In this document: positions 32,566 to 40,986 of the stretch, piece by piece
How positions within the stretch are numbered: position 1 is the stretch's first letter
How the letters are laid out: each line of letters starts with the position of its first letter
Assembly: GCA_019420525.1 (NCBI GenBank)
Contig: JAHZHA010000020.1
Coordinates: forward strand, 30,033-94,032
From: Bacillota bacterium
GTDB taxonomy: Bacteria; Bacillota; Clostridia; Peptostreptococcales; Anaerovoracaceae
Direction: 5' to 3'
DNA: 64,000 nt
Program-made: the position numbers and the translations under genes
Notes under the pieces: generated by a model
The model's input: the letters and a program-made list of their open reading frames with translations, nothing else
What the model was told of the DNA's origin: nothing
The model's database searches: none

Positions 32566-33012
32566 ATGAAGTTAAGTGCAAGAAATCAGCTGCTGGCCCG
32601 GGTTACAGGCATTACGCCGGGCAAGGTAAACGGCACGGTGAATATGGAGCTGCCCTGCGGAAGCAGTATCAGTGCAAATATTTCGATGAAAGCGATCGAA
32701 CTGCTGGAGCTGGTGCCGGATAAAACAGTATATGCTGTCATCAAGGCGACAGAGGTAATGATCGCGTCCGAACCGGTGAAGATCAGCGCAAGAAATCAGG
32801 TTCCCGGCAGAATTTTGGAACTGCGTGAAGGCTTGATAAACGGAATCGTCCTTCTCGATATAGGAAAGGGACAGCAGATTTCGTCGACGATCTCCATGGA
32901 AGCGGTGCGGGAGCTTGGACTGAAAAAAGACAGGGACGTCTTTGCCGTTTTTAAGTCTACGTCTGTAATGGTCGGTCTGGGGCTGGATCATATCAGCTTC
33001 GGTCTTATGTGA
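32566..33012 (+). CDS. Di-Mop molbindin (molybdate-binding protein) 2
   Basis: A 148-residue paralogue of the preceding gene with the same two-repeat plan (KLSARNQLLARVTGITPG and KISARNQVPGRILELREG) and a short C-terminal tail GLDHISFGLM. It is clearly diverged from the first copy at many positions, so it is not a recent duplication. The first repeat has PCGSSISANISMKAIE where copy 1 has ADGKQISATISMSSIK. It follows 93 bases after copy 1 with a ribosome site (GGTGA) and a terminator downstream, indicating one operon. Confidence 0.88.
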   Translation: MKLSARNQLLARVTGITPGKVNGTVNMELPCGSSISANISMKAIELLELVPDKTVYAVIKATEVMIASEPVKISARNQVPGRILELREGLINGIVLLDIGKGQQISSTISMEAVRELGLKKDRDVFAVFKSTSVMVGLGLDHISFGLM

Positions 33013-33046
33013 CGAACGGAAATATATTTGACTTTTACGGACCCGG

Positions 33047-33088
33047 CGGACCGGAGAAAGCTGATTCAGGCTTCTCCGGTCCGTTTTT
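33047..33088 (+). terminator. Terminator after the molbindin operon
   Basis: A 12 bp stem CGGACCGGAGAA (33047-33058) with TTCTCCGGTCCG (33072-33083), 13-base loop, then TTTTT. Confidence 0.9.
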
Positions 33089-33245
33089 AATCGGTTCAGG
33101 CTTATGAAATCCGATTTATCTTGAAAAAACGGAAGAATATGGGAAAATCGATTATTATATCAAAGTGTGAATCTGTTCTCCCGATGTTCCGGATGAAGAT
33201 GCGGACCGGAACCGGATACGGTGGAAGGAAGGAGGCGAATGGAAA

Positions 33246-33920
33246 TTGAGACTGCTTCTCGCGGAAGATGAGTCTGCGATGTCCGAGGCGCTGGAAGATA
33301 TTCTCACTTATCACAGATATGTCGTAGATACGGTGGACAATGGCGAAGATGCGCTGGAATATGCACGTTCTGGCGGATATGACGGTATTATACTCGATAT
33401 CATGATGCCTGGGATGGACGGACTTGAAGTTCTGTCTGCACTGCGCAGCGACGGATACGCGACACCTGTGCTGCTGCTTACAGCCAGGGGCGAAATCGAA
33501 GAACGCATAAGAGGACTCGATGCGGGCGCCGATGATTATCTTACGAAACCCTTTGCCATGGGTGAACTGCTGGCAAGAGTCCGGGCCATGCTGCGGCGCA
33601 GATCGGACTACACGCCGGAGATTCTCAATTTCGGAAATGTCCGGCTGAATTCCGGAAGCTGTGAACTGAGCACGGAGGAGCGTTCCTGCCAGCTGTCCAG
33701 AATCGAATATCTCCTGATGGAGCTTCTGATGACGAATCAGGGGAGTTATCTGTCTTCTGAAGTGATTCTGGAAAAGATATGGGGCTACGATTCCGATGCA
33801 GAGCCGGGAAATGTATGGGTCTATATCTCCTATCTGAGAAAAAAGCTGGCGGAACTCGAGTGCAATGTGGGAATCAAGGTAAAGCGCGGTATCGGTTATA
33901 TGCTGGAGGATCTCTCATGA
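33246..33920 (+). CDS. OmpR-family response regulator
   Basis: A 224-residue regulator: receiver domain (1-118) with phospho-acceptor D51 in GIILDIMMPGMDG, acidic pair E7-D8 and K101 in YLTKPF, then a winged-helix DNA-binding domain (about 128-222, LSRIEYLLMELLMTNQGSYLSSEVILEKIWGY). It uses a TTG start at 33246, 10 bases after GGAGG; no ATG is available in frame near the domain start. The stop overlaps the kinase start by ATGA. Confidence 0.93.
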   Translation: MRLLLAEDESAMSEALEDILTYHRYVVDTVDNGEDALEYARSGGYDGIILDIMMPGMDGLEVLSALRSDGYATPVLLLTARGEIEERIRGLDAGADDYLTKPFAMGELLARVRAMLRRRSDYTPEILNFGNVRLNSGSCELSTEERSCQLSRIEYLLMELLMTNQGSYLSSEVILEKIWGYDSDAEPGNVWVYISYLRKKLAELECNVGIKVKRGIGYMLEDLS

Positions 33921-35167
33921 CGAAGACTCTGCGGATGAAATTTATCGCCACGTCGATGACAGCGGTATCGATTCTTCTGATTCTGCTCATCGGTGGTATC
34001 AATATCGCGAATTTTTCCGTAAACGAACGCATGACACAGGAATTTCTGATGATAGTATGTGAAAACCAGGGGACTTTTCCGGAGAGAAAACCGCTGGAAG
34101 AGCCTGGACGGGTCCCGAAAGATATCTTCCGTATTCAGCCGGACGGACGATTTCCTGCAGCCATGGAATACTTCTGTGTCAGAACAGACGACAGTGGAAC
34201 GGTCATCTTCTGCGATGTAAGTCACATATCTTCTGTGACCGAAGAAGAGGCGGAAGTTTACGCTGCGCGTATCGCTTCTTCCGACAGTCGTTCGGGAAGA
34301 GAAGACGGTCTGCGCTATTTCGTGGAGGAAAACGAAAACGGCGGGGGAAAGATCATCGTAGCGGCGGACACTTCGGATCAGCTCCGCTCCGAACTGCAGC
34401 TGCTTCTGCTGTCGCTGGCGGCAGGGGCAGCAGGATGGCTTCTGATGCTCGTGCTCGTCTTTCTGCTGTCCGGACGGGCGGTAAAGCCTATCGCGGAAAA
34501 TATGGAACGCCAGAAGCGCTTTGTCACCGACGCGGGACACGAGATAAAGACACCTCTGGCCATCATCATAGCGAATACAGATGCGCTGGAACTCCATCAG
34601 GGAGAGACGAAGTGGAGCCGGAATATCAGGAGTCAGACGGAACGGCTCAGCGAGCTGATGCAGAATCTTCTGACACTGTCGCGGATGGATGAAGGCGCGG
34701 CATCCGTGGTGATGGAGGAATGCAGCTTCAGCCTTTTGACAGAAGAAGCCGCTGAACAGTTCAGGGAGCCGGCAGAAAGCAGAGGGATTGCTTTTCGCTG
34801 TGACATCGCGAAGGAGATTGCGGTAAAGGCGGACAGGAGGCAGCTTCTCCAGCTGATTTCGATTCTTCTGGACAATGCGGTGAAATATGCGGAGGGAGAC
34901 GGGCCGCAGATAAACGTATCTCTGACCAGACAGGACAAAACGGCAGTTCTGAGAATATCCAACACGTTTTCTCTTGAGGAGAGGGAGGATCCTCAGAAAT
35001 GGTTCCGGCGCTTTTACCGCGGGGACAGCGCCAGAACGCAGAAAAACGGGGGATGCGGCATCGGTCTTTCCGTGGCGGCAGCCATCGTTCGTCTGCATAA
35101 AGGCGCGATAAAAGCGGAATATGAAAACGGGCAGATGGTTTTTACCGTAAATCTGCATCTATACTGA
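33917..35167 (+). CDS. Sensor histidine kinase
   Basis: A 416-residue membrane kinase. TM1 is about residues 10-32 and TM2 about 163-185, enclosing an extracellular sensor of about 130 residues with no recognised domain. The dimerisation motif RFVTDAGHEIKTPLA has the phosphorylated H208, followed by N-box LLDNAVKYAEG and the G-box GGCGIGLSVAAAIV. It forms a pair with the preceding response regulator. The signal is unknown; the genes downstream (VTC, DUF4956, CotH) are the likely target or partners. A strong terminator separates them. Confidence 0.92.
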   Translation: MTKTLRMKFIATSMTAVSILLILLIGGINIANFSVNERMTQEFLMIVCENQGTFPERKPLEEPGRVPKDIFRIQPDGRFPAAMEYFCVRTDDSGTVIFCDVSHISSVTEEEAEVYAARIASSDSRSGREDGLRYFVEENENGGGKIIVAADTSDQLRSELQLLLLSLAAGAAGWLLMLVLVFLLSGRAVKPIAENMERQKRFVTDAGHEIKTPLAIIIANTDALELHQGETKWSRNIRSQTERLSELMQNLLTLSRMDEGAASVVMEECSFSLLTEEAAEQFREPAESRGIAFRCDIAKEIAVKADRRQLLQLISILLDNAVKYAEGDGPQINVSLTRQDKTAVLRISNTFSLEEREDPQKWFRRFYRGDSARTQKNGGCGIGLSVAAAIVRLHKGAIKAEYENGQMVFTVNLHLY

Positions 35168-35197
35168 AAGAGACTGCTTTCCGGCAGTCTCTTTTTT
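35168..35197 (+). terminator. Terminator after the two-component system
   Basis: Stem AAGAGACTGC (35168-35177) with GCAGTCTCTT (35184-35193), 6-base loop, T run to 35197. It overlaps the kinase stop region closely. Confidence 0.9.
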
Positions 35198-35403
35198 GTG
35201 CATATGTTTCACACGATCTTCACCTGATGTTCGCCTGCTCTTCGGACGGTTTTAAGTTACGTCTAAGGTGTGAAATGTAAAATTTCTGTAAACAGCGGAG
35301 CTGCGAACGGATCTGTTTCTGCAGGAAGAAGCACCGGAGTCAGCGGGAGTTATCTCGGCAGGCAGGAGCGTCATGGAGAAACAGGGGAAAGGAGGAAACA
35401 GAA

Positions 35404-36075
35404 GTGATTTTTCGCCACGAATTGAAACATGAGATCAATCTGTCGGATCTGATCGCCGTACGGCAGGCGTTGAAAGCGGCGGCCAAACCGGATCAGCACG
35501 CTTCCGGCGGGAAATACAGGGTGCGGAGTCTTTATTTTGACAATCTGCGGGACAAAGCGCTCAGAGAAAAGCTGGAAGGCCTGAGTCACCGGGAAAAGTT
35601 CCGGATCAGGTATTATGACAGCGATCTTTCGTTTCTTCAGCTGGAAAAGAAAACGAAAGAGGGCGGTTTCGGGAACAAACAGAAAGCGAGACTGTGTCCG
35701 GAGGAAGTTCAGAAAATTCTGGACGGAGATTATGAATGGATGAGAAATTCAGGGCAGCCTCTGGTAACCGAACTGTACAGCAAGATGATGTCTCAGGGAC
35801 TGAGGCCCAAGACGATCGTAGAGTACACCAGAGAACCGTATACGTATCGTCCGGGCAATGTGAGGGTGACGCTGGACTACAATCTGCGCACCAGCATCGG
35901 ATGCAGCGGATTTCTCCGGCCGGACTGCGCGATGATTCCCGCGGGAAAGCCCATGATCGTCATGGAAGTGAAATGGGATGAATTTCTGCCGTCGGTAATC
36001 CGGGACGCGGTTCAGCTGAAAAGCCGCAGAGCGGCGGCCTTTTCGAAGTATGCCGCCTGTCGCATCTACGGATGA
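35404..36075 (+). CDS. VTC-domain polyphosphate polymerase-like protein
   Basis: A 223-residue protein with a VTC fold, the tunnel-shaped polyphosphate polymerase domain known from yeast Vtc4. The features seen are the N-terminal RHELKHEIN, the basic KYRVRSLYFDN, the HREKFRIRYYD and LEKKTKEGGFGNKQKA strands (charged residues lining the tunnel), and the acidic end IVMEVKWDEFLP. Bacterial members near CotH and DUF4956 genes have an unproven activity. GTG start at 35404, 9 bases after AAGGAGG. It is the first gene of a three-gene unit. Confidence 0.87.
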   Translation: MIFRHELKHEINLSDLIAVRQALKAAAKPDQHASGGKYRVRSLYFDNLRDKALREKLEGLSHREKFRIRYYDSDLSFLQLEKKTKEGGFGNKQKARLCPEEVQKILDGDYEWMRNSGQPLVTELYSKMMSQGLRPKTIVEYTREPYTYRPGNVRVTLDYNLRTSIGCSGFLRPDCAMIPAGKPMIVMEVKWDEFLPSVIRDAVQLKSRRAAAFSKYAACRIYG

Positions 36076-36151
36076 AGCCGCAGGAGATGAGTCAGAAGAA
36101 CCGCGGACCGCACAGGAAGAGGGAAGCGGTTTTGGAAAAGAGGAGGAAAGA

Positions 36152-36823
36152 ATGAGTTTCAATGATATTTTTAAATCGAGTTTTCTGGAGAATATAGGAA
36201 GTGTCTCCATATTTGATACAGTGCTGGCACTGGCGCTGGCATTCGGCATCGGACTTTTTATTTTCTTTATTTACAAAAAGACATTTTCCGGTGTGATGTT
36301 TTCTTCCGGCTTCGGCGTAACGCTCGTCGCGCTGACGATGATCACGACGCTGGTGATTCTGGCGGTTACGTCGAATATCGTGCTGTCTCTGGGAATGGTG
36401 GGCGCTCTGTCTATCGTCCGTTTCCGTACGCCGATCAAAGAACCGCTGGATATCGCTTTTTTATTCTGGTCTATCGCCGTGGGAATCGTACTGGCAGCCG
36501 GACTGATTCCGCTGGCTGTCATCGGCAGTCTCTTCATAGGCGTGGTGCTGATCATCTTTGTGAACCGCAAGCCGCATGTCAATCCGTATATCGTCGTGGT
36601 AAGCTGCGATTCTCATGACAGCGTACAGGAGGCCGAATCTTTTCTCCGCACGAATACAGAACGCTGTGTGGTGAAGAGCAAATCGGCGCAGGAAGGCTCG
36701 GTGGAACTCAATATGGAGGTACGCCTGAAGGATGACAATACGGATTTCATCAATCTGCTGTCGGAGCTGCCGGGCGTACACAGCGCGGTTCTGGTAAGCT
36801 ACAACGGCGATTATATGAGCTGA
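36152..36823 (+). CDS. DUF4956 family membrane protein
   Basis: A 223-residue protein. The N-terminal half holds four hydrophobic segments (for example DTVLALALAFGIGLFIFFIY, GVTLVALTMITTLVILAVTSNIV, IAFLFWSIAVGIVLAAGLIPLAVIG). The strongly conserved family stretch LSLGMVGALSIVRFRTPIKEP is present. A soluble C-terminal domain of about 80 residues follows (PYIVVVSCDSHDS onward). The function is unknown; it almost always accompanies VTC and CotH genes. AGGAGG lies 5 bases before the ATG at 36152. Confidence 0.88.
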   Translation: MSFNDIFKSSFLENIGSVSIFDTVLALALAFGIGLFIFFIYKKTFSGVMFSSGFGVTLVALTMITTLVILAVTSNIVLSLGMVGALSIVRFRTPIKEPLDIAFLFWSIAVGIVLAAGLIPLAVIGSLFIGVVLIIFVNRKPHVNPYIVVVSCDSHDSVQEAESFLRTNTERCVVKSKSAQEGSVELNMEVRLKDDNTDFINLLSELPGVHSAVLVSYNGDYMS

Positions 36824-36833
36824 GGAGGAAAAA

Positions 36834-38687
36834 ATGTCGACGAACAGAAATATCGACCGGATCTGCTGTGCTGTGATGACTCTCGTTCTGGTGGTAACGG
36901 TGCTTCTGACAGCGGCCGGCGGGACGGGAATCCAGACGGTTTCCGCGGCGGAATATGAGTCGGCGCTGTTCGACACTTCCAGAGTCCATACCATCGAGAT
37001 TGAAATGGAGGACTGGGACGGATTTCTTGAAAACTGTACCGACGAGGAGTACCAGGAATGCGACGTGACGGTTGACGGTGAAAAATACGTCAGTGTGGGA
37101 ATCCGGGCCAAGGGAAATACGTCTCTTTCATCGGTGGCGCAGTACGGAAATGACAGATACAGCTTTAAAATAGAATTCGATCATTATGACAGCGGAATAA
37201 CGTATCACGGTCTGGATAAAATCAGCCTCAATAACCTGATTCAGGACAATACGTGCATGAAGGATTACGTCGTCTATCAGATGATGAATGACTTCGGCGC
37301 GGATGCTCCTCTCTGCAGCTTTGTCTATATCACGGTAAATGGCGAAGACTGGGGTCTCTATCTCGCTGTGGAAGCGGTGGAAGAAAGTTTTCTGGAGAGA
37401 AATTACGGCAGCGATTACGGTGAACTCTACAAGCCCGACAGCATGGATATGGGCGGCGGCCGGGGAAACGGCAGGGAGTTTGATCAATCGCAGATCACAG
37501 AGGCTTCTGAAGACGCTGCGGCAGCAGGGGAAAACAGCGGAAATGCACCGGAAAGAGACTCATCCGGAATACCGCCGGAATCCGGCAGCGGTATGCCTGA
37601 GGATGCGGGACAGCACGGAAGAGGAGGAGGCGGTTCCGGATTGGGAAGTGATGATGTGTCTCTGATTTATACCGACGATGAATACGACAGTTACTCAAAT
37701 ATTTTCGATAATGCCAAGACAGAGATCAGCGATGCGGATAAAGACAGACTGATAGAGTCTCTGAAGAAGCTAAATGCCGGTGAAGATATCGAAGAAGTCG
37801 TGAATGTGGAAGAAGTGATACGCTACTTCGTAGTTCACAATTTCGTATGCAATTTTGACAGTTATACGGGTTCGATGATCCACAATTATTACCTCTATGA
37901 AGAAGACGGACAGTTGTCCATGATTCCCTGGGACTATAATCTGGCTTTCGGAGGTTTCAGCGCCGGAGGGTTCGGCGGAGGAGGCTTCGGCAGAAGGTCC
38001 TCCGGAGAGTCCGGACAGGAAAACGGAGATACATCCGCGGATGCAGATATGTCTTCCGGAACCGATACGGCGTTAGATTCAGACGAAGCGGATATTCTCG
38101 TGAATTATCCTATCGACACGCCGGTTTCCGGAGGAGATGTGGAGTCGAGACCGATGCTGGCCTGGATTTTCTCAAGTGAAGAATATACACAGCTTTACCA
38201 CGAATATTTTTCACAGTTTATCCAACAGTATTTCGACAGCGGCTATTTCGATGAAATGATCGATTCGGTTTCGGAGATGATTGCGCCGTATGTGGAAAAA
38301 GATCCTACCGCTTTCTGCACGTATGAGGAATTTCAGACCGGCGTGGAGACGCTCAAAGAATTCTGCAGTCTTCGTGCCGAAAGTATCAGAGGACAGCTGG
38401 ACGGCACGATTCCGTCAGACAGTCAAGGACAGCAGGAAGACAGTTCTTCTCTCATCGATGCATCGGACTTGGCGATCTCCGATATGGGAAGCATGGGAAA
38501 TATGGGAGGTATGAGAGATGACACCAGTTCGGACAAGGTGCCAGGAAATGCTCCAGAGGAGATGAATTTCTCTGATTTCGGCGGTTCCGGGGTACCTTCT
38601 CCGCCGGATGCGGAAGCGTCAGAAAGGAGAGGGATACCAGCAGACCGTTCTTCTTCAGCGGAACAGTCTTCTGCGGACAGCGGATGA
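36834..38687 (+). CDS. CotH kinase-family protein, secreted, with low-complexity insertions
   Basis: A 617-residue protein with a signal peptide or membrane anchor (about 12-38, ending TVSAAEYES), then a CotH protein kinase-like domain: IRAKGNTSL, RYSFKIEFD, LNNLIQDNTCMKDYVVYQMMN, VYITVNGEDWGLYLAVEAVEE, and the NFDSYTGSMIHNYYLYEEDG and MIPWDYNLAFG motifs (the metal-binding Asp-rich region). Three Ser/Gly/acidic insertions interrupt or follow it: about 205-275, about 375-420, and a C-terminal tail of roughly 90 residues. Such proteins phosphorylate coat or surface proteins in spore formers. GAGGAGG precedes the ATG. Confidence 0.88.
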   Translation: MSTNRNIDRICCAVMTLVLVVTVLLTAAGGTGIQTVSAAEYESALFDTSRVHTIEIEMEDWDGFLENCTDEEYQECDVTVDGEKYVSVGIRAKGNTSLSSVAQYGNDRYSFKIEFDHYDSGITYHGLDKISLNNLIQDNTCMKDYVVYQMMNDFGADAPLCSFVYITVNGEDWGLYLAVEAVEESFLERNYGSDYGELYKPDSMDMGGGRGNGREFDQSQITEASEDAAAAGENSGNAPERDSSGIPPESGSGMPEDAGQHGRGGGGSGLGSDDVSLIYTDDEYDSYSNIFDNAKTEISDADKDRLIESLKKLNAGEDIEEVVNVEEVIRYFVVHNFVCNFDSYTGSMIHNYYLYEEDGQLSMIPWDYNLAFGGFSAGGFGGGGFGRRSSGESGQENGDTSADADMSSGTDTALDSDEADILVNYPIDTPVSGGDVESRPMLAWIFSSEEYTQLYHEYFSQFIQQYFDSGYFDEMIDSVSEMIAPYVEKDPTAFCTYEEFQTGVETLKEFCSLRAESIRGQLDGTIPSDSQGQQEDSSSLIDASDLAISDMGSMGNMGGMRDDTSSDKVPGNAPEEMNFSDFGGSGVPSPPDAEASERRGIPADRSSSAEQSSADSG

Positions 38688-38738
38688 AGCCGGAAATGAT
38701 ATAATCAAGGGAAAAGGGTTTCTAATAAAGGTTGTAAT

Positions 38739-38787
38739 AAAATGACGCATCCCCGCGGAGGTTTCCCGACGGGGATGCGTCATTTTT
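38739..38787. terminator. Bidirectional terminator, CotH / thiD
   Basis: AAAATGACGCATCCCCG pairs perfectly with CGGGGATGCGTCATTTT (loop 14 bases), between convergent genes, T run on the right and A run on the left. Confidence 0.95.
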
Positions 38788-38848
38788 CTGCGGTGTGGAC
38801 AGACTGAATTATGTCCGGATACGGATGGTGGCCCGGCCGGGATGGGAT

Positions 38849-39643
38849 TCAGCCGAAGCGGAACGGAAGACGGTACATGTGGTTGAGAGGGCCGCTGCCG
38901 CTGCCGAGATCGAGGCCGTCGGCGATCGCACCGGTGATAAATTCTTTCGCTTTCGCCACGCTGTCCCGGACAGAGAGTCCTTCCGCCAGCCCGCAGGCTA
39001 TGGCAGAGGAAAGCGTACAGCCGGTTCCGTGGGTATTGCTGTTTTCTATGTGCGGACCGCGGAACCAGACGGCTTCACCTCCGGTGAATAACAGATCGTC
39101 GGAAGTATCCTGCAGATGTCCGCCCTTTAACAGTATATCGCCTTTTAACAATTTAGCTATGATACGGGCTGCTTCCAGCATATCATCTTGTGTCGTGATT
39201 TTGATTCCCGAAAGAATCTCCGCTTCCGGGATATTGGGAGTGATAATGCGGGCGAGAGGCAAAAGTTCCCGGATGAGAACGCCTTCCGTACTGTTCTGCA
39301 TGAGTCTGCCGCCGCTGGTGGCCGTCATGACGGGATCTGCGACGATATTTTCTGCACGGTGGAAAAGCAGGCGTTCTGCGATGGCATGTACGATTTCACC
39401 GCTGGAAACCATTCCTATTTTTACAGCGTCCGGCCGGATATCTTCAAAGATACAGTCGATCTGGCGCGCCACGAAACTGGCGGGGACTTCCATGACATCG
39501 AAGACTCCTGTGGTGTTCTGCACGGTGAGAGCCGTCACAGCGCTCATGCCGTACATGCCGTGGACGGTAAATGTCTTGAGATCGGCCTGGATGCCGGCGC
39601 CGCCGCTGGGGTCCGAGCCTGCGATGGTAAGTATTTTTTTCAT
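38849..39643 (-). CDS. thiD: Hydroxymethylpyrimidine/phosphomethylpyrimidine kinase
   Basis: ThiD phosphorylates HMP twice to make HMP-PP for thiamine synthesis. The 264-residue protein has the ribokinase-like features: ILTIAGSDPSGGAGIQADLKTF at the start (HMP site), DPVMTATSG, ITPNIPEAEILSG and the catalytic NTHGTGCTLSSAIACG. The start at 39643 follows AAGGAAGA; the frame is open 16 codons upstream without a ribosome site. It lies 23 bases downstream of the thiE-HAD gene on the same strand. Confidence 0.95.
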   Translation of the reverse strand: MKKILTIAGSDPSGGAGIQADLKTFTVHGMYGMSAVTALTVQNTTGVFDVMEVPASFVARQIDCIFEDIRPDAVKIGMVSSGEIVHAIAERLLFHRAENIVADPVMTATSGGRLMQNSTEGVLIRELLPLARIITPNIPEAEILSGIKITTQDDMLEAARIIAKLLKGDILLKGGHLQDTSDDLLFTGGEAVWFRGPHIENSNTHGTGCTLSSAIACGLAEGLSVRDSVAKAKEFITGAIADGLDLGSGSGPLNHMYRLPFRFG

Positions 39644-39666
39644 TTTGTCTGTCTTCCTTTCATATT

Positions 39667-40986
39667 TTAAACAGTCCGGATACCCGGCCACGCGCCGAAA
39701 GAGTTGAGATAGAGCACGGAAAGGGCTTCCATTTCGTCTCTGTCTGATACCGATTCGCGGTCATATACGGATACCACGGGAAAGCCGGCGGAAGATGCAG
39801 TGCGCACCGCGTGGAGGACATCTTCGAAGACGAGTGTCTCTTCCGGACGCGTACCCAGTTCTTTTGCCGCATACCGGTAGATATCCGGCCGTGTTTTCGG
39901 GACGCCGAGTTCTCCGCAGGTTATGATTCCTTTAAAGCAGCTGTCCAGCTCCAGACGTGTCAAGGCAGCTTCGATCATATCGCGATCTGTGGCCGTGGCG
40001 ATGTAGAGGGGAACATTCTGCTGGTGAAGTTCCCGGATGACATCGCTGACGCCGGGTTTGCATTGCAGACGGAAACAGTAGTCTTCCCGGACCATATCGA
40101 TCATCCCTGCGACGATTTCGGGAACCGTCCCGGGGATCCCGTAAATCTCCCGGAAGATGCCGGCACTTTCTTCAAGGGTGCGGGTTGCCATCTGCCTGTC
40201 GATATTCTCCATAGGATGGAGGCCGTTTTTTTCAAGGAAGCGGGATCCCACGCTGCACCACATCGGCATAGAGTCGAGAATTGTACCGTCGACGTCGAAG
40301 ATGGCTCCCTTGACGCGCAGCTTCTTCAGAGACGAAGGAACTGCAGTTCCTATGTCCGCACTTCGCAGAGCTTTCGACAGCTGGGACGCCGCTTCGGCAG
40401 GACGGTCATCTCCAAATACGGCAGATACGACAGCGACACCGTCGATGCCGGTATCCTTGAGAGAAGGAATGCGGGATGCGGTGATGCCTCCGATGGCTGC
40501 CACGGGGATCGAGACCGATTGGGAAATCTCCTGGAGAGCCTCAGCTGTGACGGGGACAGTATTTTTCTTTGTCGAAGTTGAAAAAACGGCGCCTGCGCCG
40601 AGATAATCGGCACCTGCTGCTTCCGCAGCCACAGCTTCCGATGCATTGTGAGCGGAGACGCCGATGATCTTTTCAGGCCCGAGAAGGCGTCGCGCCTCCT
40701 GAACGGAGCCGTCTTCCTGACCGAGATGTACACCGGCGGCGCCACACCGGAGGGCGATATCAGGCCTGTCATTTATGATCAGAGGAACGCGATAGTAATC
40801 GGTTACATCTTTTATCTCTTTGGCGAGTGCCAGAAGATCTCTGTCATTCAGGGTCTTTTCCCGCAGCTGAATCATCGTGGCGCCGCCGAGGACGGCTTCT
40901 TCCACTGCCTGGGGCAGCGTTTTGTCTTTCAGATTGTTTCTGTCTGTTACGGCGTAGAGCCGGACGAGGGACGGATCTATTTTCAT
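39667..40986 (-). CDS. thiE: Thiamine phosphate synthase fused to HAD-family phosphatase
   Basis: A 439-residue fusion. Residues 1-208 are ThiE, which joins HMP-PP and thiazole phosphate: ATMIQLREKT, INDRPDIAL, GVHLGQEDG, GAVFSTSTKKNTVP, PVAAIGGI. Residues 225-439 form a HAD hydrolase with DVDGT (D231, D233), cap domain, ATATDR, LGVPKTRPDIY and VFEDVLHAV. The HAD part could hydrolyse thiamine phosphate to thiamine, as HAD-type phosphatases do in plants, but this is inference; many HAD cap-domain proteins dephosphorylate sugars. AGGAGA lies about 13 bases before the ATG. Confidence 0.9.
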   Translation of the reverse strand: MKIDPSLVRLYAVTDRNNLKDKTLPQAVEEAVLGGATMIQLREKTLNDRDLLALAKEIKDVTDYYRVPLIINDRPDIALRCGAAGVHLGQEDGSVQEARRLLGPEKIIGVSAHNASEAVAAEAAGADYLGAGAVFSTSTKKNTVPVTAEALQEISQSVSIPVAAIGGITASRIPSLKDTGIDGVAVVSAVFGDDRPAEAASQLSKALRSADIGTAVPSSLKKLRVKGAIFDVDGTILDSMPMWCSVGSRFLEKNGLHPMENIDRQMATRTLEESAGIFREIYGIPGTVPEIVAGMIDMVREDYCFRLQCKPGVSDVIRELHQQNVPLYIATATDRDMIEAALTRLELDSCFKGIITCGELGVPKTRPDIYRYAAKELGTRPEETLVFEDVLHAVRTASSAGFPVVSVYDRESVSDRDEMEALSVLYLNSFGAWPGIRTV

